Positions 50,232-63,722 of a DNA stretch of 64,000 bases are shown piece after piece. Each line of letters begins with the position of its first letter. Within the stretch, counting starts at the first letter, position 1. Position numbers and translations under genes: made by a program. This stretch comes from Cheilinus undulatus (lineage: Eukaryota; Chordata; Actinopteri; Labriformes; Labridae): NCBI RefSeq assembly GCF_018320785.1, contig NC_054867.1, positions 36,521,855-36,585,854 on the forward strand. Reading direction: 5' to 3'. The notes below the pieces were generated by a model, which saw only the letters and a list, made by a program, of their open reading frames with translations, was not told the origin of the DNA and ran no database searches.

Positions 50232-50302
50232 TGCATTGGTCGGGAATCGAACCCGGGCCTCCCGCGTGGCAGGCGAAAATTCTACCACTGACCCACAAAT
50301 GC
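50232..50302 (-). tRNA. tRNA-Gly(GCC), array copy 59, diverged edge copy
   Basis: 71 nt but clearly diverged: G6T, T9G, T11G, C26T and G63A break pairs in the acceptor, D and T stems. It is the only copy with G9, the base I know at this place in other vertebrate tRNA-Gly(GCC) genes. Last unit before the right edge. Confidence 0.6.
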
Positions 50303-50622
50303 AACACACAATGGATATCTGTTGCCTGACGCGCCCAGACGGCCCCCACATGAGGTGTGCAACGCTTGTTTCATGTCAAACACCTCCACAGCACTGCCAT
50401 TGATTGTCACCAAATTTTGGCAAGCACTTTCATGCTGCCTGGCAGGATCAGGTGTTATCCCATTGCTGAACTTCTGATGTGTCGTCCAGTGCCTACATCA
50501 CTCCAAAATGGCATTTTCTTGCCCCCTCTGCTTCAATGTGGGCATGGGACACAGCCCTCGCTCATTGACAGTGCAGTTGACTGTTGCCTCTTGACATGAA
50601 GGGATTGGACATTGTTGCCAAG

Positions 50623-50653
<31 letters not shown>

Positions 50654-50661
50654 AAAAAAAA
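50623..50661. repeat. Poly(A) expansion inside the last array unit
   Basis: The AAGAAAAGAAATGGAAAG segment of the unit is replaced by about 38 A with one T. Array sequence resumes after it and ends near 50,709. Confidence 0.85.
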
Positions 50662-50709
50662 GGAAAGCCCTCACTCTGGCCTCAAATGTTGAGGTTGTGC
50701 CACAACTGA

Positions 50710-53700
50710 CCTGAGCCACCAGCCTCCCAGCATACCATATTTTCGACTTGATGGTTTGTACATTAAGGGGTCCAGGATACCAGTTTTTTACACGTCTACA
50801 GGGATACAATATAAATAACCAGGTTTTTCTGCACACATGTCAACACAGTATCCTGAGTATGACAATAAACAGCACATGACTTGTAACTGGGATACTCAAG
50901 TCCATGTAAACACAGTCAGCGAAGCATCAAACAAATGATTGGCAGCCAAAGTACCCCAAATACTTTAAGGTTATAACGTCCAAAGAAATAGTTTCAAGTC
51001 ATGGCCTGATTAAAGAGCTGTTAGTGCCCACACATTTAAAAATGTGTGCTATGTTGGCTTAGGATAGTACTATTCCTAGGAAAATAGCTCCATCTGACTT
51101 ACAGAAGGTAAGTAATGCAACTCTTAACACTTCATGCTAGATAGAAAAGCCTTGGAGTTTAAATGTTGGGATTAAGCTCTTCTGTTGTATAAATGTGGAG
51201 GGTTTGGCGATGCAGCATTGAGCTGTATAGATGCTGAACAGATGGCCTTTTAAGGGCTGCTATCCATGGTGCTGAAATCCTTTATAGTCATCTAGCTCTC
51301 AGGATAAAAGCAATCATCTGAAAAAGTCAAGGATATTTATTTAACTTGTAGGTGCCATTAAACATATGATGTACTATATTTTTTGCCGCACAATTCTTAA
51401 TTGGCATTGTTTTTTAAGTTTCAGTCCGTCACAGTTACAGGGAATATTAAACACTATTGGGTAAAAGCTTGTATTACATACATGTTGTTCTGGTTTACTC
51501 ACAATCTTCCATGAAGAAAGCTATTAAGTTGCGCCGCAGAGAGAGAATGTTATCAAGTTAATGTAAAACTAACATCATTATGCCTGCCAACCAGAACAGC
51601 TTAACAGCAGGGAGCCGTGTTCCCAATAACCACTCCCCCGCTGCTTCTCGTTACAGATAAATGAACTCAGTGTAAAGCAGCACTTCATTTCATTTTGCCC
51701 TCAGTTAATGAACATTCATTGTTTCTAGATAAAGACAGGAACTTGTTGTACTTCAGTGCTTGCAATAGGCTGTATTGTTTCAGGAGGTTTTACTGCTCTG
51801 TAATTCTGTAACTTGTCTTTGATCCCACAAGCCCCAGTACAGGTGGCTGTGTTCCAGGTCTCCATCCAACGGGTCCGGTTAACAGGGTTTCTACTGGGGG
51901 ATCCAGACAGAATAGCTATTAACTGTTAAATCTGGAGGCGAGAGTACTTGAGGCCCAGCTACCTAACTGCTTACTTCCAAATGCCTGCTCTGCTTCCTAC
52001 ACCCATGAATACCATTGAATAGCCTGAATGATATTTCACCTGTGTACACATTTGTTAATGACAGCTACTCTCTGCATTTGTTAGTTGCTGTGAAATTATT
52101 TAGAGATCTGGAAAAATGATCCCAAGGACCGGTTTTTAATTTTAATTAGGCTAGAGCAACCTATCTTACACTTAGCAGCATACACACCACCTGAGACCAC
52201 AGTGGCATTGAGGTGTGAGAAAAAAATAAAAAGTCTTTAAACTGTACTTTAACTGCAGGTTAATAACTTTTATTGCAATTTAGCATGGGCATAGCATACC
52301 AATCATAAACACTGGATAAATGCTGATTGGTTACAATAATAATCAATGATTCAATTTAAAAATCTAAACAGAACAATAAAGCTGATTAACAAATAATAAA
52401 AGATCAAAATCAAATCAAATAAACCCATTATGACCTGTAATGATGATGAGCCAGTTCAATTTTGTAGAAAAGTCTTAATTTGGCAGAGAGGAGTAGTGGC
52501 AGAGCGTGGCCTACACCCTTCCTCTTTTCTGGCCCTCAGCAGCTTGGAGGCCCCTGCCTCTGGAACTCAAAGCTGAAAAAGCCCCAAAAAGGCCTCTTCA
52601 ACCTCTGCAGCTTGCAGAGGGAGAGGGGAACGAAGAGAACCTTGTAATTAAAAAATCTAGAAAGTCTTTTTTGCTCAGTTCACAGTTGGAGGGAAAAAAT
52701 ACAGGAGCACACGGTCCAGCTGTAAAACAGGAACAAAGTCTCTTCAAGTCATCCCCAACTCGCTCTCAGGAAAAATGTTCAAGCGGAGATCAGCTCAAAA
52801 AAGCAGCCCCAGCTCAGCGAGAGATGAGCAACTTTCTGAGAGCTTGAATCCCCAATGTGGTCCTCGAGTCAGGTGGATTGATCTTGCTTGAAGGTGTGCT
52901 GCCCCAAAACTGACTACTTCTGGTTTGTCTCTACATCTTATGTAGGGATACAAGCTACATATTCATATTTATTATGTTTGTATACACTGTCCTCTCCTCC
53001 CTGCCAGGGTGCAGCCTTGATGTACATACATACTAATGCTAAGGATTACACAGGAACATTCTGGCTCCTTCCCTCTCTAACGGCTATCTGGTTACTTCTG
53101 CTTTTTTATGGTCTAGAAGTTCTGCTTTCTTCCAACAGCTACTTTGTACTTCTCTTTTTAAACTGGCTTTTGCCGGCAGAGCCCCTATGCTTTCTCTGAA
53201 TTTCCCTTTTTGTTACACGTAAGCACTTCTTGATTCAACTTAACACTTATACTATGAGATTGGTTAAAACTTAATACTTATACTATGTGACTGGTAAATG
53301 CTGTGCTGCTTAAGCTATTTTGATTACACTTAAGGTAAATAAATGCTCTTCTGTTACTACTCTGGCCTGTTATCATCCTTCTTCTGGCCTCCCTTCCTTT
53401 TATTCTGATTGCCTGCAGCACCATCCTGCCTTCTCCTTCTTCTACCATCTGTGAGGCCTAGCTCCCTGTTGAGGCCTAACTCCCTGTTGAAGCCTTCCGC
53501 CCTGCTGCAGCCCACCCTGGGTTCCGGACTGGGGCCCAAACCTTCTCTCGGTAAAGGGTCTAACCTGATTCATGGGCCTGAACTGAGACCTCTAATTTGG
53601 ATCTGCTTGACAAACTGCAAGGTTTATTTGAATGATCAAGGTACAATAATGAAGAGGGCACTTGTGAAATTTGTTCAGAAGTGTCAATATGTGTATATAT

Positions 53701-53858
53701 GTTACTGGGTCAGAGTGAATAAAGTCAGCACACACATTATAAATGAAAAATGTAATTTCTACCTAATTTCTTTTACAATGTTTGCATATATATCCCCTAG
53801 AAATACTGCAGTTGACGTCCAAAAATCTCAAATAGGCCAAAGCACCACATTTTGACAT
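50710..53858. other. No gene recognised
   Basis: AT-rich sequence. From about 52,490 to 53,600 base composition is more balanced. A 113-codon plus-strand ORF (52,506-52,847) is lysine/serine/glutamine-rich with no domain I recognise, and an AATAAA lies at 53,338. This could be part of an old dispersed element or an exon-like stretch; neither can be supported here. Confidence 0.4.
53452..53505. repeat. 18-bp tandem repeat, three units
   Basis: Units TGAGGCCTAGCTCCCTGT, TGAGGCCTAACTCCCTGT and a diverged TGAAGCCTTCCGCCCTGC follow one another directly. Confidence 0.8.
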
Positions 53859-54407
53859 TGTTTAAAAAAGGCTGTTTTACACAGAAATGTCAGGCTTCTG
53901 AAAAGTATGTTGATTTTTATACACTCAGTACTCGGTTGGGCCTCCTTTTGCGAGAATTACTGCATCAGTGCAGTGTGGCATGGAAGTGATCAACCTGTGG
54001 CACTGCTCAGGTGTAATGGAACCCCAGGTTGCGTTGATAGAGGCCTTCAGGTCATCTGCATTGTTGGGTCTGGTGTACCTCATCTTCCTCTTGTCAATAA
54101 CCCATAGATTCTCTATGGGGTTCAGGTCCGGTCAGTTTGCTGGCCAATCAAGCACAGTAACACCATGGTCATTGAACCAGCTTTTGGTACCTTTGGCAGT
54201 GTGGGCAGGTGCCAAGTCCTGCTGGAAAATGAAATCGGCATCCCCATAAATCTTGTAAGCAGAAGGAAACATGAAGTGCTCTAAAATGTCCTGGTAGATG
54301 GCTGCATTGACTGTGGACTTCAGAAAATACAGTGGACCAATACCAGCAGATGCCATGGCAGCCCAAATCATCACTAACTGTGGAAACTTCATACTGGACT
54401 TCAAGCA
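53859..54407 (-). mobile_element. Tc1-like transposon, left inverted copy (truncated)
   Basis: The minus strand encodes the middle of a Tc1 DDE transposase (54,132-54,404): a region around WAAMASAGIGPLYF, then FQQDLAPAHTAKGTKSW with the second catalytic aspartate. Further sequence down to about 53,930 corresponds to the rest of the C-terminus (NPIENLWG and HAKGG-like ends), in another frame. The N-terminal half and the outer terminal repeat beyond 53,859 are missing. The arm 53,859-54,236 is an inverted copy of 54,408-54,788. Confidence 0.85.
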
Positions 54408-55000
54408 AGATTTTCATTTTCCAGCAGGACTTGGCACCTGCCCACACTGCCAAAGGTACCAAAAGCTGGTTCAGTGACCATGGTGTTACTGTGCTTGATT
54501 TGCCAGCAAACTGGCCTGACCTGAGCCCCATAGAGAATCTATGGGGTATTGTCAAGAGGAAGATGAGGGACACCAGAGCCAACAATGCAGATGACCTGAA
54601 GGCCGCTATCAAAGCAACCTGGGCTTCCATTACACCTGAGCAGTGCCACAGGCTGATCGCCTCCATGCCACACCGCATTGATGCAGTAATTCATGCAAAA
54701 GGAGGCCCAACCGAGTATTGAAGGCATAGAAATGAACATACTTTTCAGAAGCCTGACATTTCTGTTTAAAACATCCTTTTTTAATTGATCTTAAGTAATA
54801 TTCTAATTTTTTGGGACACTGAATTTTGGGTTTTCTTATCTGTAAGCCATAATCATCAACATTTCAAGAAATAAAGGCTTTCAATATTTCACTCTATGTG
54901 TAACAAGTCTATATAATTTATGGGTTTCACTTTCTGAAAAGAGTGACAAAAAATATTGAACTTTTTCACAATATTCTAATTTTTTTGAGATGCACCTGTA
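54408..55000 (+). mobile_element. Tc1-like transposon, right inverted copy (3' half)
   Basis: The plus strand encodes the transposase C-terminus up to the stop at 54,721. It has IFQQDLAPAHTAKGTKSW (second catalytic Asp) and SPIENLWGIVKRKMRD (catalytic Glu; the family usually has NPIENLW), and ends in HAKGGPTEY. After it, AATATTCTAATTTTTT occurs twice (about 54,797 and 54,969), the inner and outer direct repeats of an IR/DR-type Tc1 end, finishing in GAGATGCACCTGTA near 55,000. Everything upstream of the second Asp is absent, so it cannot encode a working enzyme. Confidence 0.87.
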
Positions 55001-57310
<2,310 letters not shown>

Positions 57311-57312
<2 letters not shown>

Positions 57313-57395
57313 GTTGCTAACAAACAAACAAACTAACTAATAAACTGACACACTAACAAACTCACTCGATCACATAACCTCCTTGGCGGAGATAA
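57311..57395 (+). repeat. Dispersed element fragment (copy d, right end only)
   Basis: TATGTTGCTAACAAAC, an AACA/AACT tract and CGATCACATAACCTCC match the right end of the element at about 908-1003. The Tc1 end abuts it at a TA that is intact (GTTATGTTGC) in the 348-1003 copy, so the Tc1 element inserted into this element. Confidence 0.78.
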
Positions 57396-59058
57396 CAAGC
57401 TCCCTTCACTCAGTAAAGCTGAGAAACTAAAACCCTGCAGCTGAACAGCTCACCAAAAGCTAGACCTTCAGGAAGACAAAGAAAGCTGAAACACAGTGGC
57501 AAGAAGGACAATGTTAAAGGAGAAACAGAGAACACTGGGGTACCAAGCACCAACAAACTACAATTTTAGAGCGGCTGGATTTGGTAAGGAAATCTCCCTG
57601 AAAGGATTTAGTACATTTATGCAGAATCACATGCTCAAAAAAAAAGAAACACTGACAGAGCCATTAACTATCGCTGATGGTGAGATGAGTCAGCACAGAG
57701 AACTGCTACCCAGGTAATGTATAAGCGTTCAACAGCTGGCCTTAATCAGGTTCAATCAAACTCACACACCTGACCCTGCACTGAGATGATTCTCTCAGCT
57801 AACTCAGTGGGCCTTTCTCCAACCTCTCCCTACACACTCCCACTCTGACACAGACTGAACTTCATCTAGTGTCACGCCCATAGCTGAGTGAAAAATCCTT
57901 TCCTTAAAACGGAGAGGTTAAAGAAAGCAGCAAGCTTTGGGACGAATTCCCCTCACTTGCATGGAAACTAAACTTTATATAACCATGAATTTCTGGCACA
58001 CAAATATTAAGTTGTCCTCATAAATAACCTCAGGCAGACTCATTAAAATCACTTCACAATATAAGAAAAAAAACAAGCCCCTTAGTTTTTACTTGCCCTT
58101 GCAAACATGAGAAATCTCAGTGCCAAATAAACACATGTACCATCTTTAAGAACTATCAGAACCTGACTAGAATGTAATCACTTTTATTTTTTCAACTAAA
58201 AAGTTAGCTACAGAATATACACCAGCAACTCCTATACCCGTATAAAGTACCCCTTTCATTGTGTATTGTAAACAGCTGCTTTACTGCTCAGGGCACTCCT
58301 TATAAGATAGTGCATATAATCCAGATTAAAAATGTACTGACGCTAGGGTGGCCAATTCCACAGCTCCAAAAAGGAGGACACTTTGCAGCAATTAGTGAAG
58401 CAAGAATAATCGCAACAAATAGGCCTCTAGTGTATTCCCCGCTACAATACAATTTTGACCATGATACCGATGGTATCATGATACAGTGACTCTGAAATAC
58501 TCCATTCATTGAAAGACAATTTGATCCAGGACCACCCTTGGCCAAAGTGAAGCCCTAAGCAGACTCGGATATGAGGCCCCCAACACTACTGCCACTAACG
58601 CACCAACATACTCACTTAACAATACTCAAAAGTATCTTAAAATAACTAAAAGAAATAAAGGATATATTACTACAAAAATAATAAATACAAAGTCTTTGCA
58701 ATTTAGCCTGAGTTAGTTGCATATAAAAGACACCATTCTTAATTAGTAAAATTATCATTGATTATAATGATCGTCTTTGCTGCAATATTAAGGAATATTT
58801 TTAATTTTCATCCATCTAAAAAAAAAGTGGTAACTATGGGCTAATTATTTTCATCAAACTTGAATCCCACTTTATTAGCTATCTGTTTTATTGGGGTCTT
58901 TTCAAAATAAAACTAATATAAGCCAGCTGATCTTAAAAAAGATTTAATATGATGGCCAGGTAAAGTTTATTTTTGGTCAACGTTGCATATACATTACCTG
59001 GATCATACTTATACAAAAACCAGACAGATGTGCAGAGAGAGAAGAAAATATGCTCTAA
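57396..59058. other. No gene seen
   Basis: Unassigned AT-rich DNA with only short ORFs lacking recognisable features. Confidence 0.5.
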
Positions 59059-59808
59059 GGCTACGTTCCCACTGCAAGCCTTAATGCTCAATTCTGATTT
59101 TTTCTCAGATCTGATTTTTTTGTTTGCCTGTTCACACTTACCTTGCAAAGCAGACTGGTATGCCCATTTCCTTGTTTTTCACTGGTGAATCCATCTTGCA
59201 AAGCTCCCGTCTACACCGTTTGGGCCTGGTAAGAAAGTGACAGGACCAATGAGCGATGAGGGGCAGTATTTTTGGGGGTGGCGGAGCTGTGACGTAAGCA
59301 AGCAGCAACAAGGGGCAGGTGTAATTATGGCGGAAGACATTAGTGGGGATGCTGCTAAAGCACAAGTTTTATCTGTAGACTGTAGAAAGAACTAGACAAA
59401 CCCCAGTTTTATATGGAGTTTATTCCTCGGTAGCTGCGCACGCGCACATTGGTAGGGGTTACGATATCATGTTTTGTTGCTCTGATTGGCCCGTAAAGAT
59501 GTGACAGACAGAACATTCATCCAATCACCCTCCAAGTTTTTTCAAAGGCTCTGCCCTCTCCCAAACACCATCGATGGAAGGTTGTCTATCTGACGTGTCA
59601 GGTTATGTTCACACTGCAGTCAACTTCCAAAAGATCAGATACGTATCTGGTTCAGAACCACATACGAAAGTGGCCTGAATCTGATTCATAAAGTGCAGAT
59701 TCAATGTGACTCGTGCTGTTCACACTGTCAGAAAAAAATCAGATACGAGTCCCATGTGGGCAAAAAAATCAGATTCAGGTCACTTTTAACTGCAGTGTGA
59801 ACATAGCC
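59059..59808. mobile_element. Non-autonomous DNA element with terminal inverted repeats
   Basis: Starts GGCTACGTTCCCACTGCA and ends with the complement of GGCTATGTTCACACTGCA (16 of 18 bases paired). Motifs such as TTCACACTG and CAGATACG recur near the ends. The left flank is TAA and the right AAA, a possible 3-bp target duplication with one change. No transposase is seen. The middle part matches 7,660-8,220. The superfamily is not certain; a PIF/Harbinger-type element would fit a 3-bp TWA target. Confidence 0.7.
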
Positions 59809-61421
59809 AAAGTGAGGCCCCCCATGGCGATGAGGCCCCTGTGCACTATGCGTAGTCTGCATATAGACAGGGGAAGGCCTAAGTGTGTGTGCGCTCAGAG
59901 GATAATAAGATGAAAATCATTTGTAACCGTCCTTATGTCTGTGGTCTCCCATGTTTTTAAAAACATTTCAGATTTAAAATTGTCTGGTGTGTGGCCAGCT
60001 ACAGGGGACTTAAATGTATCCCTGATGGAAAACCAAAGAGGTTCTTTTACACAGACTTGGAATGTATATGCCCTGAACAGCAAAGGTCAGGAATCCCACC
60101 AGAATTATGTCCTTTACAATATGGGACAAATCTACTCCATGTCATGCTGTATATAAGCGCCCAATAACTATACTTTCTGCACACTTGCCAAAGGCAAAGG
60201 TCCCATGAGCCTGGAAGATACAGAAGCCTGCAAACAGTAATGAGAGTAATGAGTTAACTGCAGCATGTGACCATTAAAACGAACAGTGCTGCTCACTTGC
60301 TGTGCCTCTGGCAGTCGGGGGTCATTTTGAATGATTTCATGATTATGCATTGTATATTAGAAAAATCAAATTGTCAAGTTTGATAGTACTTTGAGATAAT
60401 GGAAAAATGTAACAATTATCCAAAGCTTTTCACCCCAAGGGGCCAAAACAATTGAGTAAAACAGACTGTGGTTTACTGATGAGTGTTGTTTGAACATAAC
60501 AGGCTTTTAATTGATTTGTCCTCCAGCAAGATGGAATTACTTTGAAGAAAACAGCTGTCTTGTGTAGTTTCTGGTATTAAGAAATTTTTGTATATGATGC
60601 ATCACACATCTACATTCAGGATTTGGTTTTATTCTTTGTATTTCAGGCTGTCTGACATCATGATGACACATTTTCATCCAAGTCAAGGCAAGGCAATATT
60701 TGAACAAACGCCATGACATTTCTCTCCATTCCCACATTTAGGTCATTTGAGGATCTGGGAGCTTGCAGCCTTTTGAAACCCTTTGAAATGAAGGGAATGG
60801 CTTATGTCAGCTAACAATCCCACCAAACTCAAATGGTGCTCCTTGGATTAGAAAATAAGTGTATCCTTCTTGAGTGAAGCTCTGTTGACTGGCATGAACC
60901 TAGAGGCTGAAACACCACAAAGAACTGCTATTAAGCATCTTAATTTTTTGCACATGTGCATGAATAGCAAAGGGAAATATTTTGACTTTGTGTGTGTTAT
61001 TAAAGAGGCCATATTTGCAGTGGAGGAAACTATCTCTTTGTGTAACTGTAAGCCTGTCAGCTTTGAAGAGTCGAATGGTCTTGGTGTATGTTCTCAATCC
61101 ATTAACAATGGGTCACCAGGTCTAAAAGTGGTCAATTTTGGAGAAGTGTCTCCATTTAGGGCATCATACTGAGGTACTACATACACATTCACATTAAAGC
61201 CCTTGTGCTGCACTCAGCTGTATGTTTAAAATAAAAATAGGTTGCAGAAGGCATCAGTGAAGCTCGACATTAAAAAACAGCTGTGGAGAAAAAACAAAAT
61301 TGAGAAAATAAATGAAGCAACCAGATGTAGGTAGGCATTTCCTAGCACACAAGAGGGTGAAATACGATGAAGTGTTTCTGTTACATTACTTCAGGAAGAG
61401 TAAAAGGGTCTTAAATTATAA
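59809..61421. other. No gene seen
   Basis: Unassigned sequence. The ORF of 100 codons at 60,870-61,172 has no recognisable domain. Confidence 0.5.
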
Positions 61422-61972
61422 CTAGAAAAGCACTCAGAGAGCGCAGACCTCCGCCATCTGCCCTATCTCCCGATAGTGAAGAATCCTTTAAAAACATTCC
61501 TGGATTCAGACAGGTGATCCAGATAAGTCTGTCCCCGGTGGAGTGGAGACACGGCAAAGCATTGGCTTCGCTATGGGTGGACTGTCATGGTGGAAGCATT
61601 GCCTGCTGGTGCCAGCAGATGCACTAACAGTCTCATCCATTGTCTCACTGGATGACTGGAAGTCATAGCAGAGGGTGAATATTCCTCTATTCCTCCCAGC
61701 ATTGTGAGTATTCTTGCTACAATTCGCTGTCTTTCTCTCTGTTAAGCTCCGACTCGTCTCCTTGATTGGGGGTGCGTCTTTCAAACTCTATAAACTCCAA
61801 AACATTGAAGAGAAACACACCCAAAAACTGCTGCTGCGCTTGAAGTTACTCATGTCCGCCATCTCCTGGTGTAAAGTGGTAAGAGTGCAGACCTCCACCA
61901 TTAGCCCTATCTCCCAATAGTGTAGAATCCTTTAAAAAAAATTCCTTGATCCAGATGGTGATCCAGATCACC
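61422..61972 (+). repeat. Dispersed non-autonomous element, copy b (long form, right end missing)
   Basis: Starts CTAGAAAAGCACTCAGAG and follows copy a (348-1003) through the middle. The module GCAGACCTCC-CC, CCCTATCTCCC, ATAGTG-AGAATCC occurs twice, near 61,440 and 61,888. Homology stops after GATCCAGATCACC, before the (AACA)n right end. Confidence 0.75.
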
Positions 61973-63476
61973 ATCTTATTTTGCCTTAAATGTCCCTCTC
62001 TCAAGTAAAATCTGCTGCTGTTGCTATTAACATGTTAGCTAGCTAGCGGATGCTATCATTAACTAGTGCGCTAGCATGTTAATAGTACAACATCCAATAT
62101 GTCACCAATATGGCTTTCACTGAGGGTGTGAAATCCACACTCTGTTCTTAGAGGTTTTTGAGTATGCCAGTAGTATTCTGCATTTGAGTACACTTCTCAG
62201 TCTGAATGCAATTTGTGCACTCAAAATGTTTAGTATGTAGAACAGAAGTATGCAATTTGGGACAAACTGCGCATTTTCTTTCATAGCTTTAGCTGTTGAA
62301 CACGAGTTTTCAATCTATTTATTTTGGTTTATTTTTTATTTTTTTTAGGAAGCTATCGCAATTGAAAACTAATTTGAGAACAGCAAGCTAAATAACATTT
62401 AGCTATTTTAGCTAGCATCAGATGGAGAAAAGTTCCACTCACCAAAGAATACAGTGCACAGACGTTACATCCTCTGCAAACCCCTGCTAAATACTCTTTG
62501 TAAACCATCAAAGTACAGCTTTTGCTTAAAATCTTAAGTGCTACTCTTTGTAGTTTGTTGATACTCTAAGCTAGCTTGCTGCTGTGTTAATCATAGCAGC
62601 TGCTGTCCTTTCCTGTTTGCTGTGCTACTACTGCCCTCTACTGGACAGAGCAAGCATCTGCAGATACTAAAAATATTTTGCTTGATGTGTGACTATTTTG
62701 AGAGAGAAGAACAGCAAAAAATGAATGATAAATTGAAATCGTGACATTTTAAGTTAGAATTGTAGGAAAAACAGTCCAAATTGTGAAATAAAAAGTCACA
62801 TTTTTTACATTTTTATCTCTGAATTTTTAATTGTTCTTATATATGCAACTTTTTATTTGATAATGTGTTTTCTTTTTACCTTTTTAGTTGCTGACAAGGA
62901 CTTCCATATAAAGGAAATATACAGAAACCAGAGAAGCAGTGGGTGGAAATCTATGCAGTAGAAGAGAGTGGGCCAGTAAAATACCAGTGTCTTGTTAGTG
63001 TTATACCCCAACCTCATGCAGCCCTGTAAGGTGAACAAATATCAAACTGGCAAAATAAAATGAGATACAACCCCTTACAAAAGTTAAAAACCAAGGAGTT
63101 TGTTATTTATAGACTAACAAGTTACCAGAAAATCAAGAAGGGTTAACTGAGCACTACAGCAACAAAACAAGATAACACAAAATCCATTTTAGAGGCAGCA
63201 GTGTGGCCTTACCCACTGAAAATGTCTGCCTTTAGAAGTCAGAACACACTGCTGATTCCATAGTTGAAGAGTTCTGAATTTCCACTAGCAATAATGAACA
63301 CATAAAAACTATGTGGCAGGAGTTTCATGGAATGAGTTTCCATGACTGAGCAGCAGCATACAATCCTCACATCACCGAGTCCAATGCAACAAAAGAATTA
63401 AAAATATCTCATCCTTTTGAAATGATTGAACATATTTGATGTTAGTGCTCAATTACATAGGGGATGCCATTTTTTA
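61973..63476. other. No gene seen
   Basis: AT-rich sequence. An imperfect short inverted repeat (ATTAACATGTTAGC at 62,026 against GCTAGCATGTTAAT at 62,068) is the only structure seen. Confidence 0.5.
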
Positions 63477-63722
63477 CCAAGGAGGTCATGTGATCAGGAG
63501 GGTTTGTTTGTTAGTTTGTTTGTTAGCAACATAACTCAAAAACTTAAAGATGAATTGTCATGAAATTTTCAGGAAATGTCAGAAATGGCATAAGGAAGAA
63601 CTGATTAGATTTTGGGAGTGATCCGGATCACCGTCTGGATCCAGGAATTTTTTAAAAGGATTCTTCACTATTGGGAAATAGGGATAATGGCAGAGGTCTG
63701 TGCTCTCCAAGTGTTTTTCTAG
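63477..63722 (-). repeat. Dispersed non-autonomous element, copy c (short form)
   Basis: On the minus strand this runs from CTAGAAAAACACTTGG to the CATGACCTCCTTGG right end in about 245 bp. It has a single start module and lacks the ~400-bp middle seen in copies a and b. Confidence 0.78.

Larger units (their letters stand above)
10165..50709 (-). repeat. Tandem array of ~59 tRNA-Gly units, 688-bp period
   Basis: About 59 head-to-tail units, mean spacing 687.8 bp between corresponding points, each with one tRNA-Gly gene on the minus strand. In the gene numbering used below (1-71 from the tRNA 5' end): acceptor stem 1-7/64-70 (GCATTGG/CCAATGC), discriminator A71, D stem 10-13/21-24, anticodon stem 26-30/38-42, loop 31-37 CTGCCAC with anticodon GCC at 33-35, T stem 47-51/59-63, T loop TTCGATT. 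The B box GGTTCGATTCC is at 50-60 and the A-box region at 8-18 is TTGTTCAGTGG. A TTTT run 8-11 nt past the 3' end fits a Pol III terminator. The spacer has two main types: A (CTAACTGCAGTTCACTG, CTAGATACGAAGG) and B (AGTGCAGTTGACC, CTCTTGACATAAAGG). No other RNA gene or plausible protein gene was seen in the spacer. The left edge is near 10,165 and the right edge near 50,709. Confidence 0.95.

Noticed and set aside
10466-50599. Recurrent 77-132-codon ORFs in every array unit, such as those starting MQRLFHVK on the plus strand and MTHQKFSNG on the minus strand
   Set aside because: They recur only because the unit recurs. Frames change wherever A and B spacers differ by indels, several run straight through the tRNA gene, and no domain or coding bias is visible.
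10165-50709. CRISPR-like or protein-repeat interpretation of the array
   Set aside because: The period is far too long for CRISPR, the spacers are not unique, and the conserved part folds as tRNA-Gly with A and B boxes.
52506-52847. 113-codon ORF rich in Lys, Ser and Gln
   Set aside because: No family recognised and no splice or promoter context that I can support; kept only as a note in the region description.
53409-53855. 148-codon plus-strand ORF with repeated Ser-Leu-Leu motifs
   Set aside because: Its repeated start comes from the 18-bp tandem repeat, and the rest is AT-rich sequence with no domain.
62026-62081. Short inverted repeat around GCTAGC/ACATGTTA
   Set aside because: Only about 13 of 14 bases pair and no terminator, promoter or element context goes with it.
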